This document shows positions 1 through 7,515 of a DNA stretch of 34,400 bases, piece by piece. The stretch spans positions 1 through 34,400 of the forward strand of contig CAYPNT010000024.1 in NCBI GenBank assembly GCA_964412235.1, given 5' to 3'. This DNA comes from JAYZQT01 sp964412235 (GTDB lineage Bacteria; Pseudomonadota; Alphaproteobacteria; MPNO01; UBA830). Below the pieces are notes generated by a model that was not told the origin of the DNA, did not search any database, and saw nothing but the letters and a program-made list of their open reading frames with translations. The position numbers were made by a program, and so were the translations under genes. The number at the start of each line of letters is the position of its first letter. The stretch's first letter is position 1.

Positions 1-474
1 GTTATTTTTACTAAGATCGGGCGTAGTAAGTGGGAGTGGACCTTCTTTATGCGTGCCCGGTAATACCTGCATACACCCGCTTTCCTGATTTGTTGGTGTT
101 AAGGCTATCCAAACTGACAACACGTCGGGCGGTTCATGCCCAAAATATGTTATGTCTTGGTGCCAGGTAACATAACCCTGATCGGCAGGATTTTTGAACC
201 AGGTGGTATTATGATAAAGAAGAATATTTGGGCCGATTAAGTCTTCGACTATATCTAAAAGTCTTGGAGTTGTCGCTAATCTCAATGCCCACCGATAGCG
301 AAGATAAAATTTAGTTCTATGTATACCGGAAAATTTTCCTCCTAGTTTTTCTTCTAGCGTTTCAAATTTTTGGCGAGTGGCTTGGGCCTCTTTCGCTGAT
401 ATGACGCGGAGGGGATAAAGAAAGCCTTTATTGTTATAGTGACTGATATTTTCTCTGCTTAATATTTTGGACAT
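1..474 (-). CDS. Phytanoyl-CoA dioxygenase (PhyH) family protein, C-terminus cut by window edge
   Basis: I translated the reverse strand directly: 158 codons are open from ATG at 474 down to base 1, starting MSKILSREN, so the gene continues beyond the left edge. Residues 101-111 read YVTWHQDITYF, giving the H105-x-D107 iron-binding pair typical of Fe(II)/2-oxoglutarate oxygenases. The following stretch (residues 117-141, including DVLSVWIALTP and the MQVLPGTH motif) is the usual PhyH continuation. The distal His and the 2-oxoglutarate-binding Arg would lie outside the window. Family members hydroxylate CoA esters or small metabolites in the cytosol; the substrate here is unknown. The gene is divergent from the methyltransferase-like gene that begins at 671-701. 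Family assignment is strong; specific function is not assigned. Confidence 0.85.
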   Translation of the reverse strand, partial: MSKILSRENISHYNNKGFLYPLRVISAKEAQATRQKFETLEEKLGGKFSGIHRTKFYLRYRWALRLATTPRLLDIVEDLIGPNILLYHNTTWFKNPADQGYVTWHQDITYFGHEPPDVLSVWIALTPTNQESGCMQVLPGTHKEGPLPLTTPDLSKNN

Positions 475-670
475 ACCAGACCTTTTACGCGCAAACGAGA
501 AAATGCACCTTTGATGAAATGTGTTAGAAGTAGGCGGGGACAGTCAAAGACTATGAATAGCAATGGTGTCTCCCCCTTATTTGGCATCTCATTAAGCATA
601 TAGAAAATAGATACTTGTTACATTCGATTTTAATAGTAGGGATACGGTAAGGAATAGCCTACATACAACT

Positions 671-1855
671 ATGAAAAGAAAATTTAGTGAAGAGATCGAA
701 ATGGACGGTAGCAATAATCGAATATTAACCACCCATGTTGGCAGCTTGCCGCGTCCAGTAAAACTTATTCAAATGATGTTCGCCAAGGAAGAAGGCGAAC
801 ATGTTGATCAGTCGGCGCTTTCCTCTTCTATAGCGGAGGCTGTCCGCGAAGTGGTCAATAAACAGCTTAATGCGGGTATTGATATCGTAAATGATGGAGA
901 AGCAAGTAAACCCAGTTATGCGACCTATATAAAAGACCGACTGTCTGGGTTTGGGGGCGAAGGGAATAGTTTTGTATACCAAGACGTAGCGGATTTTCCT
1001 GATATGGCGAAAAGAGTATTTAACGACCCAGGACGTTCGCGTCGCAAAACACCGGGTTGTAACAGTGATATTTCTGTCATTGATCCAGGGGCTGCAACTA
1101 CAGACGTTGTTAATCTAAAAGAAGCAATAGATGAAAAAAGTCTTTCCGACACCTTTCTGACTGCAGCCTCACCCGGCGTCATTTCCCTTTTTTTTGCAAA
1201 TAGTTATTACCCTGACTTCGAAAGCTATATCTTCGCAATAGCGGACGCCATGAGGGAAGAATACCGAACCATAACAGAGGCTGGAATCACACTTCAGTTA
1301 GACTGTCCTGACCTCGCGATGGGAAGGCATATCCAGTATGCTGATTTAAGCCTGAAGGAATTTAGAAAACGGGCGGAGCTCCATGTGGAAGCTTTAAATT
1401 ATGCGCTCGGTAAAATACCAAAGAGCCTGGTACGGCTACATCTTTGTTGGGGAAATTACGAAGGACCTCACCATTGTGACGTTCCCCTCAGTGACATAAT
1501 AGATATTGCTTTAAGAGCCAATGCCTCAGCTTTTTCATTTGAAGCGGCAAATCCTAGGCACGCACACGAATATAAAATTTTTGATGATGTAAAAATCCCT
1601 GAGGATGTTGTTCTAATTCCAGGAGTTATTGAATCCAAATCTAATTTCATCGAGCATCCAGAACTTGTGGCACAAAGGATATTGCGCCTCGCCAAACGGG
1701 TAGGACGAGAGCGTGTGATTGCGGGTAGCGACTGTGGGTATGGCACTTGGGTTGGCCAAGCGGCTGTCGAGCCAGAAATTGTATGGGCAAAGCTCGCTAC
1801 CCTGTGCGAGGGGGCGAGAAGAGCAACCACTGAGTTATGGGATAGAAGTAGTTAA
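671..1855 (+). CDS. Cobalamin-independent methionine synthase (MetE C-terminal)-like methyltransferase
   Basis: The 394-residue protein is the size of a stand-alone MetE catalytic barrel, about half of full MetE. The N-terminal motif TTHVGSLPRP (20-29) is the family hallmark. Zinc ligands can be placed at H257 and C259 (RLHLCWGN), E321 (PGVIES) and C355 (GSDCGYG). Such proteins use a zinc-activated thiol as methyl or alkyl acceptor. Relatives include 5-methyltetrahydropteroyltriglutamate-homocysteine methyltransferases and epoxyalkane:coenzyme M transferases, so the substrate is open. There is no N-terminal MetE duplication. An ATG at 701 has a purine-rich GAAGAG just upstream and brings the start nearer the conserved core, so it may be the true start (384 residues). 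The 3' end overlaps the convergent hydrolase gene by 4 bp. Confidence 0.85.
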   Translation: MKRKFSEEIEMDGSNNRILTTHVGSLPRPVKLIQMMFAKEEGEHVDQSALSSSIAEAVREVVNKQLNAGIDIVNDGEASKPSYATYIKDRLSGFGGEGNSFVYQDVADFPDMAKRVFNDPGRSRRKTPGCNSDISVIDPGAATTDVVNLKEAIDEKSLSDTFLTAASPGVISLFFANSYYPDFESYIFAIADAMREEYRTITEAGITLQLDCPDLAMGRHIQYADLSLKEFRKRAELHVEALNYALGKIPKSLVRLHLCWGNYEGPHHCDVPLSDIIDIALRANASAFSFEAANPRHAHEYKIFDDVKIPEDVVLIPGVIESKSNFIEHPELVAQRILRLAKRVGRERVIAGSDCGYGTWVGQAAVEPEIVWAKLATLCEGARRATTELWDRSS

Positions 1856-2799
1856 GCCGTTTTTCCAATTGGCCATGGTTTGTCTGATACAACGGCAGGG
1901 CGAACGCGGATTTCATCGCCCACATTAATCACCATTAAATCATATCCAATTTCCACCAATCCGTCATAATTCTCTCTAATTTGATCGAGGGCTGGGGCAA
2001 TAACATCATCATTGTTGTACATATGGTAGATAACGGCCATCCTAGGTTGAGTTTCAGCAAAGACTTCACCAGCTTCCCTGGGCGAGGTGTGGTAAACTTC
2101 CGAAATTTTCTTTGCAATCTCCAGTGGCCTGTTTGATTTCCGAGCATAGAGTTCTGCGGGGGGAAACGCTTCATGCACAAGGAGATCGCACCCCGTAGCC
2201 TGCTCAATCATTGCGTCACATTTTTTTGTATCCGCTGAGAAAACAAAGGTTCTATCTCGATACTCAACCTTCATTGCATAAGTATTTTGAGGTTCAGTAT
2301 GAATAACCTTGAAGGCGGTAATCCGTACACCACCATTCTCATATTGATCGTAGATCACGCCGTTCTTTGAGTACTCGGTGCATTCTATTTCGTGCCCACC
2401 AGGTGGCAGTGCATCGAGACGTGTTTCAATATCCCATTTATAAATTTCTCTTAGGTGCTCAGCTATTTTATTTGTTCCAGGTGGTCCCCATAACTTGAGT
2501 GCTTCTCGCCGCCCATACGTCCAACCACCAATCCAAAAATGATCTATGCCCCCAATGTGATCTACGTGATGGTGAGTGACAAAGATTTTATCGACAAGGG
2601 GAAAAGGTATCTCTAAAGAAGTAAAGTTTTGGGGTGCGCCAGATCCACAATCAAGAAGAAATTTCTCGTTTCCGGCCTCGACAAATACGCACGCGCAAGC
2701 CTGACCACGTCGTGGAAAGGGTGTTCCAGTACCGAGGAGCGTGACCCGAATTTCATCGTCTGCAAGTATCTCCCCAGGATAAAAATTTTCTCCACCCAT
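1852..2799 (-). CDS. Metallo-beta-lactamase-fold hydrolase (RNase Z/arylsulfatase-like)
   Basis: The 315-residue protein carries a complete set of MBL-fold metal ligands: THHHVDHIGG at 75-84 (H76, H78, D80, H81), H167 in VIHTEP, D190 in FSADTK and H259 in IYHMYN. The early segment VTLLGTGTPFPRRGQ and the FSADTK motif resemble the RNase Z/AtsA-like branch, which cleaves phosphodiester or sulfate-ester-like small substrates. There is no signal peptide, so it is likely cytosolic. A GGAGA element lies a few bases before the ATG. It is the last gene of a minus-strand trio, 67 bp downstream of the MFS gene and further from the GTP cyclohydrolase gene. A tRNA-processing role is unlikely because of the catabolic setting; a small-molecule esterase or lactonase is equally possible. 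Confidence 0.85.
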   Translation of the reverse strand: MGGENFYPGEILADDEIRVTLLGTGTPFPRRGQACACVFVEAGNEKFLLDCGSGAPQNFTSLEIPFPLVDKIFVTHHHVDHIGGIDHFWIGGWTYGRREALKLWGPPGTNKIAEHLREIYKWDIETRLDALPPGGHEIECTEYSKNGVIYDQYENGGVRITAFKVIHTEPQNTYAMKVEYRDRTFVFSADTKKCDAMIEQATGCDLLVHEAFPPAELYARKSNRPLEIAKKISEVYHTSPREAGEVFAETQPRMAVIYHMYNNDDVIAPALDQIRENYDGLVEIGYDLMVINVGDEIRVRPAVVSDKPWPIGKTA

Positions 2800-2866
2800 A
2801 CAAATTTCTCCAATTGCGCAAAAAATTTCAGATTAGATTGGGTGCTCTGGTATGTCTAGGTGAGAT

Positions 2867-4102
2867 CTAGTCTGGTATATCTCCCCGCTGTAAGGCCCTT
2901 AACATTAAAAACCAGATTACGATGCATGCGGTCAACAATATAATGCCGATAACATAAAAACTTGCTGCGAGGCCTATTACTTCAACCAAGAAACCCATGA
3001 ATATTGGGATGACAGTGGACGCGGCGCGATTAGCTGTAGTTCTAAGCCCGACAATCGTCCCCTGAGCATCGTGTGGCGCAACCCTAGCCATCGTAGATAT
3101 CATCATTGGTTGGTTAAAACCTAGTAATAGCCCGCGAACAGAAATAGCCGCAAAAAGAGGCCAGAAATGCGTCATCAAGGGTGTAACAGTAATGAGAATG
3201 ACGGCTAATACGAGGGTGACAAGAAAGATGTATAATTCGGTGCGGGTGGAGCGCACGGTGGGAGACAACGACAATAGGAGTGCACCGAAAGCTCCTAATA
3301 TGGAATGACCCGTGCCAGCCAAAAGACCAATATTTGCTTTCGATAGACCGAGGTTTTCAAGGTAAACTATATAGAAAGATTCTTGGATGCCGTAACTAGC
3401 GATGCGAGTTGCACTAAGATAGACGCATATCGCGATAGCGGGAATTGTCATCATTCGAATTACTTCTATGTAATCACTAGACCGGGGAATCAAGTCACTC
3501 GTTCGGAAACGACGGGCGACTAAACTGCTCCCAGTGTTATGCGGAGGTATGAAATAACAGGAAACTAATAAGCCCAATGCCCAAAAGGAAATTGCACTAA
3601 ACCCTCCCCACGGACCCCAAAAATCCCATGCGAGACCAGCTATCGGTGGCCCTGCTATCATTCCCAACCGGACAGCCACCGAAAGTCGCGCGGCGTGACG
3701 GGTGCTCCCACGCATAAATTGCGAGATACTCGTTTGAGCTCCCATCCAGGTCATAGTTGTCGCGAAGCCCCAAATCATCTGCAGGATAATTATCGCCCAA
3801 ATCCATGGCAGAATTGGAAAGAGTAAAGGCACCAAAACTGCGATAGCTGCAAACACAATCATGACCGGGCGAGTCCCTAGACGGTCAAAAAGAATGCCAC
3901 CATGGATGGCAAAAAGAAGTCCGGGGAGATGACGAACACCCAAAATTACACCAATAATGGCTGGTGTAATATCAAGATATAAAGCCCACAACGGGACTAT
4001 CATTGAGGCAATCGTAACGTTGCTATTCGAAAAAATTCCTGCCCCGTAGATGGGAAGCTGAGTACGAAGCAATGTATTAGTTGTTTTCACTCTTGGTGCC
4101 AT
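2867..4102 (-). CDS. MFS transporter
   Basis: The 411-residue protein is very hydrophobic, with about twelve membrane segments as expected for the major facilitator superfamily. The cytoplasmic loop 2-3 signature is visible as GGILFDRLGTRPVM, matching the G-x3-D-R-x-G-x-R motif A. A charged central loop around residues 200-215 separates two six-helix halves. It is not close to the three Fsr-like MFS proteins found elsewhere in the window, since it lacks their H-P-x-D-Y-S-I motif. It lies 49 bp downstream of the GTP cyclohydrolase gene and upstream of the MBL hydrolase, and is probably co-transcribed with both. Substrate and direction of transport cannot be read from the sequence. Confidence 0.9.
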   Translation of the reverse strand: MAPRVKTTNTLLRTQLPIYGAGIFSNSNVTIASMIVPLWALYLDITPAIIGVILGVRHLPGLLFAIHGGILFDRLGTRPVMIVFAAIAVLVPLLFPILPWIWAIIILQMIWGFATTMTWMGAQTSISQFMRGSTRHAARLSVAVRLGMIAGPPIAGLAWDFWGPWGGFSAISFWALGLLVSCYFIPPHNTGSSLVARRFRTSDLIPRSSDYIEVIRMMTIPAIAICVYLSATRIASYGIQESFYIVYLENLGLSKANIGLLAGTGHSILGAFGALLLSLSPTVRSTRTELYIFLVTLVLAVILITVTPLMTHFWPLFAAISVRGLLLGFNQPMMISTMARVAPHDAQGTIVGLRTTANRAASTVIPIFMGFLVEVIGLAASFYVIGIILLTACIVIWFLMLRALQRGDIPD

Positions 4103-4151
4103 TTTGAGGTGATCCTATACATTTACCTTCAACCGCAGATAAAATTAGATT

Positions 4152-5285
4152 TTATAGGATATGACCGCTTTTTTTGGCTTTGGTTGCTAAATAAAATTCG
4201 TTGTGTTGATTTGAGGGAAAGGTATGCGGAACACGTTTAACAACTGATATTCCGTATTCTTCAAGTTGTGAAACCTTTTTAGGATTATTGGACAAAAGCC
4301 TTACTTTTTTTAACCCCAACTGTTTAAGTATTTCCGCCGCCGCCCGAAACATACGTTCGTCGTCTTCAAACCCTAGACGCTGGTTGGCTTCAACGGTATC
4401 AAATCCTTGGTCTTGTAACGAGTAAGCCCGTAACTTGTTGATTAAACCAATCCCGCGCCCCTCCTGTGCGAGGTAGAGCAAAACACCATTGCCTTCTTCT
4501 GCTATATGTTCGATTGCACCTCTTAATTGATCGCCACAATCGCACTTGAGGGACCCAAGCAAATCTCCTGTAAAGCACTCCGAATGGAGTCTAACCAAAG
4601 ACGCATCTTCGGAGTTTGGGTCGCCAATAACAATTGCAAGGTTCTCCACCCCACCATCAGGTGGCCTAAATGCAATAATTCGTGAATTGTGAGCTCCTTC
4701 AAGCGGTACCTTCGCGGATGCCACTCGCTGAAGCTTTGATGCCGCCTCCATATCGTAATTTAGGATATCGTTCGCCGTTACCATAGAGATATGAGAATAT
4801 TTACCAACCTGTATCGCGGGGACGCTAGCCGCGATTATTGAAGGCAATATACGTCCTATTTTTGCTAGTTTTACACCAGCCACTACAGAGAGAGCCACAT
4901 CAGTGCGCTCAGCTTGAAAAGGGCCCCGCATTGGTTCTTCAAGATCAAACTGGGGGTCAGAAAGCTGGCAAACCTGCTGCGTTGAGAGCCACTCTGGATA
5001 AGGAATCCGCACTACTTCTCGAGTGTAAAGACGTATCTTTAGCGTTTTTGCCCTTTGGTGCGTAAGCACAATATGAAGGGTCTCATTAATTGCCACATTT
5101 TTTAGCCCAACCAACCGGTCATCAGAGATCATTTCAGTTGCGAGGGTAAGCGATGCTTGATCACTTTCATCAACAACGAATACCGGGCGTCCACAGCGCA
5201 GCTCGAAAGCGGCGCGTTCAGTGCTTGCCAAGCCACCGAGATCTCCAAAACGTATAAAATTACTGCCGTCAGAAATATCTGTCAT
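4152..5285 (-). CDS. ribA: GTP cyclohydrolase II with extended N-terminal domain
   Basis: The C-terminal half (about 170-365) is a full GTP cyclohydrolase II. It contains RLHSECFTGDLLGS (232-245) and CDCG, giving zinc cysteines C237, C248 and C250. YLAQEGRGIGL (271-281), LGFEDDER (304-311) and the phosphate-binding LLSNNPKK (330-337) are also present. The enzyme opens GTP to the pyrimidine precursor of riboflavin in the cytosol. The N-terminal ~165 residues begin like a dihydroxybutanone-phosphate synthase (RAAFELRCGRPVFVVDE) but then diverge, so I do not call it bifunctional RibBA. At 377 residues it is much longer than the ~200-residue E. coli enzyme. No FMN riboswitch is seen upstream. It is divergent from the Fe-S reductase operon and heads the MFS/MBL trio. 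Confidence 0.88.
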   Translation of the reverse strand: MTDISDGSNFIRFGDLGGLASTERAAFELRCGRPVFVVDESDQASLTLATEMISDDRLVGLKNVAINETLHIVLTHQRAKTLKIRLYTREVVRIPYPEWLSTQQVCQLSDPQFDLEEPMRGPFQAERTDVALSVVAGVKLAKIGRILPSIIAASVPAIQVGKYSHISMVTANDILNYDMEAASKLQRVASAKVPLEGAHNSRIIAFRPPDGGVENLAIVIGDPNSEDASLVRLHSECFTGDLLGSLKCDCGDQLRGAIEHIAEEGNGVLLYLAQEGRGIGLINKLRAYSLQDQGFDTVEANQRLGFEDDERMFRAAAEILKQLGLKKVRLLSNNPKKVSQLEEYGISVVKRVPHTFPSNQHNEFYLATKAKKSGHIL

Positions 5286-5464
5286 AAAATTGGCCTAATT
5301 CATCGTATAGTCTAAATACGCTTCTCAGCCCGCTGCGACAATGGGCATATTCCGAATTCTTATTTTCATAGTTCTTTGGCGTAGAAAATTATGCTCTGCA
5401 ATTGATCTTTAGGTTTTTCATCACGAACTTGCCTTGAGCACCGCTGACGACTATTTCTTGGGCT

Positions 5465-6514
5465 ATGAAATATGATTTAGACTCTGAGTATGTAAAAGAG
5501 AAGGCAAAAAGTTTTGGGGCTGACCTTGTAGGTATTGTGAGCGCGAAAACACTTAATGAGTTTCCACCAGACCCAAAATGGCCTCAGACACCGGAACGAA
5601 TAACACCCCATGCTAAAAGTGTAATTGTAATTGCAAAACGCATCCCTATTGGTGCATTTAGAGCCAAAACAAACATTCCCGTACAACACGTAGACATGCT
5701 GGTGCTGCGGGCCATGGACCGCGCAGCCTATAAAATAACAGAATGGATGGAAGATGAAGGATTTCCATCCTTTGTAACCGCAGCGCAGGAGACGGATTGG
5801 AGTTATAAAAAGGCGAGTTACGGACGCTTAAGCACACGACACCTTGGCATAGAAGCAGGTTTAGGCACCTTTGGTTTAGAGGTGAATATCTTGACCCCAG
5901 AATTCGGGCCCCGCGTGTACCTTACCGGTATTTTGACCGAAGCAGAACTTGAACCCGATAGTCGTATTACAGAACAAGTTTGCATCGGTGAATCTTGCAG
6001 TCGTTGTCTTTATTCTTGTCCGTCAGACGCTGTTCTTCATTTCGGAATTGATAAGAGAGATTGTGCGACAGAAGCGCAAGAATTCGGGTTCTCAACGATT
6101 CTTAATTTCTGGAGGCATTTCATTGGTTCGGACGGTAAAGGAAAACGGGATCTTTTGAAAGATCGAGAGATCTTTGGGTTTTGGCAGGGCCTCCTTCGCG
6201 TTGTTGGCTCTTTCGGAGATTGTCCTCGTTGTCTGGCAGTGTGTCCTGTGGGTAATGATTACCACGCGTATCTTTCTGAAAGCCAGAAGGTTATTCCGGA
6301 GAAAACACCAGAAAAAATTGCTAAAGCGAAAGGCTTTAAAGAAGCACGTAAAAACGAAGAATCAATAGATGGGCTCAATGACTGGAATGTCCGTTGGGTG
6401 GGTCCGGAGGGTTATCAAGGTATGGTCGCGCGGCAATTGCAGACTTTTAAAAAAGAACAACGTGAAAAAGAAGAGGCCGCATTCAATCAAAAACAGACAA
6501 ATAAGGCCTCTTAA
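5465..6514 (+). CDS. Reductive dehalogenase/epoxyqueuosine reductase (RdhA/QueG)-like Fe-S protein, copy 1
   Basis: The 349-residue protein has exactly eight cysteines, all placed for two [4Fe-4S] clusters: C173, C178, C181 and C185 (VCIGESCSRCLYSCP), C200 (DKRDC), and C253, C256 and C260 (CPRCLAVCPVGND). Ahead of them, RLSTRHLGIEAGLGTFG (121-137) matches the nucleotide-like motif of the corrinoid-binding domain shared by RdhA and QueG. There is no Tat or Sec signal, so the protein is cytosolic, unlike respiratory RdhA. It lacks the HEAT-like C-terminus of QueG and ends in a charged tail (about 275-349). It is the first gene of an operon with a paralogue 2 bp downstream. Cobalamin dependence and substrate are inferred from the family, not seen. 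A queuosine role is unlikely because of the pairing with a CoA ligase. Confidence 0.8.
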   Translation: MKYDLDSEYVKEKAKSFGADLVGIVSAKTLNEFPPDPKWPQTPERITPHAKSVIVIAKRIPIGAFRAKTNIPVQHVDMLVLRAMDRAAYKITEWMEDEGFPSFVTAAQETDWSYKKASYGRLSTRHLGIEAGLGTFGLEVNILTPEFGPRVYLTGILTEAELEPDSRITEQVCIGESCSRCLYSCPSDAVLHFGIDKRDCATEAQEFGFSTILNFWRHFIGSDGKGKRDLLKDREIFGFWQGLLRVVGSFGDCPRCLAVCPVGNDYHAYLSESQKVIPEKTPEKIAKAKGFKEARKNEESIDGLNDWNVRWVGPEGYQGMVARQLQTFKKEQREKEEAAFNQKQTNKAS

Positions 6515-6516
6515 CA

Positions 6517-7515
6517 ATGGTTTCCGTATTTAAATCACCCATTACATCGCAAAATATTAAAGAAAAGGCACTTTCTCTTGGTGTCGATATAGTTGGTATC
6601 GCAGACGGTGAGGAGTTAGAAAACAACCCTGCGCCTGGATTTCCGAATAAACCCTCAGATATTACAGAACACGATTCTGGTCGAGTAATTGTGCTCGCTA
6701 AACGATACACCAGCGGCACGACTAGAATTACACGATGGGATGAAAGACATAAGTATTATAACGATGAATTGACGTTAACGGCTCTTGAAGAGGCTTCTTT
6801 GGCACTGGTTTATTGGCTAGAAGACCAGGGTTATCCAGCCATCATTATACCTCCCACCCATGTCGATCCTTGGGCTTATCAGAACGATCCAGACGAACAC
6901 CTAACAACCCTGCTTTCGCTTAATCATGCTGCGGTGGAAGCCGGTATGGGCACATTGGGGCTAAACTTACAACTATTAACGCCCGAATATGGGCCTCGCG
7001 TCATGCTTTCAGCGGTGATGTGCACTGTCGATTGTGAGGTAGACAAACCTATTGAAACAGCGTTGTGTCAGGGGCCACAATGTGGTCGTTGTCTCAGTAC
7101 CTGCCCGGGTGATGTCGTCGGACACTGGTCTCGAGATTGGGCCGGTTGTGATCGGTATCGATCTCCTCATGGTTTTTCTCAGTTGACAGACCACTTGGAA
7201 AACATTTTTGATGCACCTGATCAGAAGAAAAAGCTGGAACTTCTCGTTTCGGAGGATTCATTCAATTTATGGCAAAGTATTCTCAGAGGTGCGGGCGTAA
7301 TTACTGGCTGTCGGCGCTGTCAGGACGTATGTCCCGTGGGAAATGATTATATCGAGTTAATTGGTGATGCTTTAGAAAAAATACCCGAAGACAATCAAGA
7401 GAAACAGGAACGGCTCGCTAAGATGGTGGAAGAAGAAGAGGCTAACAAAATGCCGACGGACTTTAACATTCAAAAGCGTTGGATAGGCAGTCTAGATTAC
7501 AACTCAAATAAATGA
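6517..7515 (+). CDS. Reductive dehalogenase/QueG-like Fe-S protein, copy 2
   Basis: A clear paralogue of the preceding gene: both begin with a KEKA-x-S-x-G-x-D-[LI]-VGI segment and share AGxGTxGLxxxxLTPExGPRV. The 332 residues hold the same eight-cysteine pattern: C184, C189, C192, C196, C211, C265, C268 and C272. There are two additional cysteines, C169 and C173, just before the first cluster. The RLSTRH motif of copy 1 is SLNHAA here, so active-site surroundings differ and the two are unlikely to be simple redundant copies. There is no signal peptide. The gene starts 2 bp after copy 1 and overlaps the ligase gene by 4 bp (ATGA at 7512), so translation is probably coupled. The two may form a heterodimer; that is inference. 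Confidence 0.8.
   Translation: MVSVFKSPITSQNIKEKALSLGVDIVGIADGEELENNPAPGFPNKPSDITEHDSGRVIVLAKRYTSGTTRITRWDERHKYYNDELTLTALEEASLALVYWLEDQGYPAIIIPPTHVDPWAYQNDPDEHLTTLLSLNHAAVEAGMGTLGLNLQLLTPEYGPRVMLSAVMCTVDCEVDKPIETALCQGPQCGRCLSTCPGDVVGHWSRDWAGCDRYRSPHGFSQLTDHLENIFDAPDQKKKLELLVSEDSFNLWQSILRGAGVITGCRRCQDVCPVGNDYIELIGDALEKIPEDNQEKQERLAKMVEEEEANKMPTDFNIQKRWIGSLDYNSNK

Noticed and set aside
552..602. Sixteen-codon open frame between the PhyH and methyltransferase genes
   Set aside because: No ribosome-binding site and no conservation evidence; expected by chance.
5286..5464. FMN riboswitch upstream of the GTP cyclohydrolase II gene
   Set aside because: I looked for the conserved RFN box elements in the 179-bp divergent gap and could not find them.
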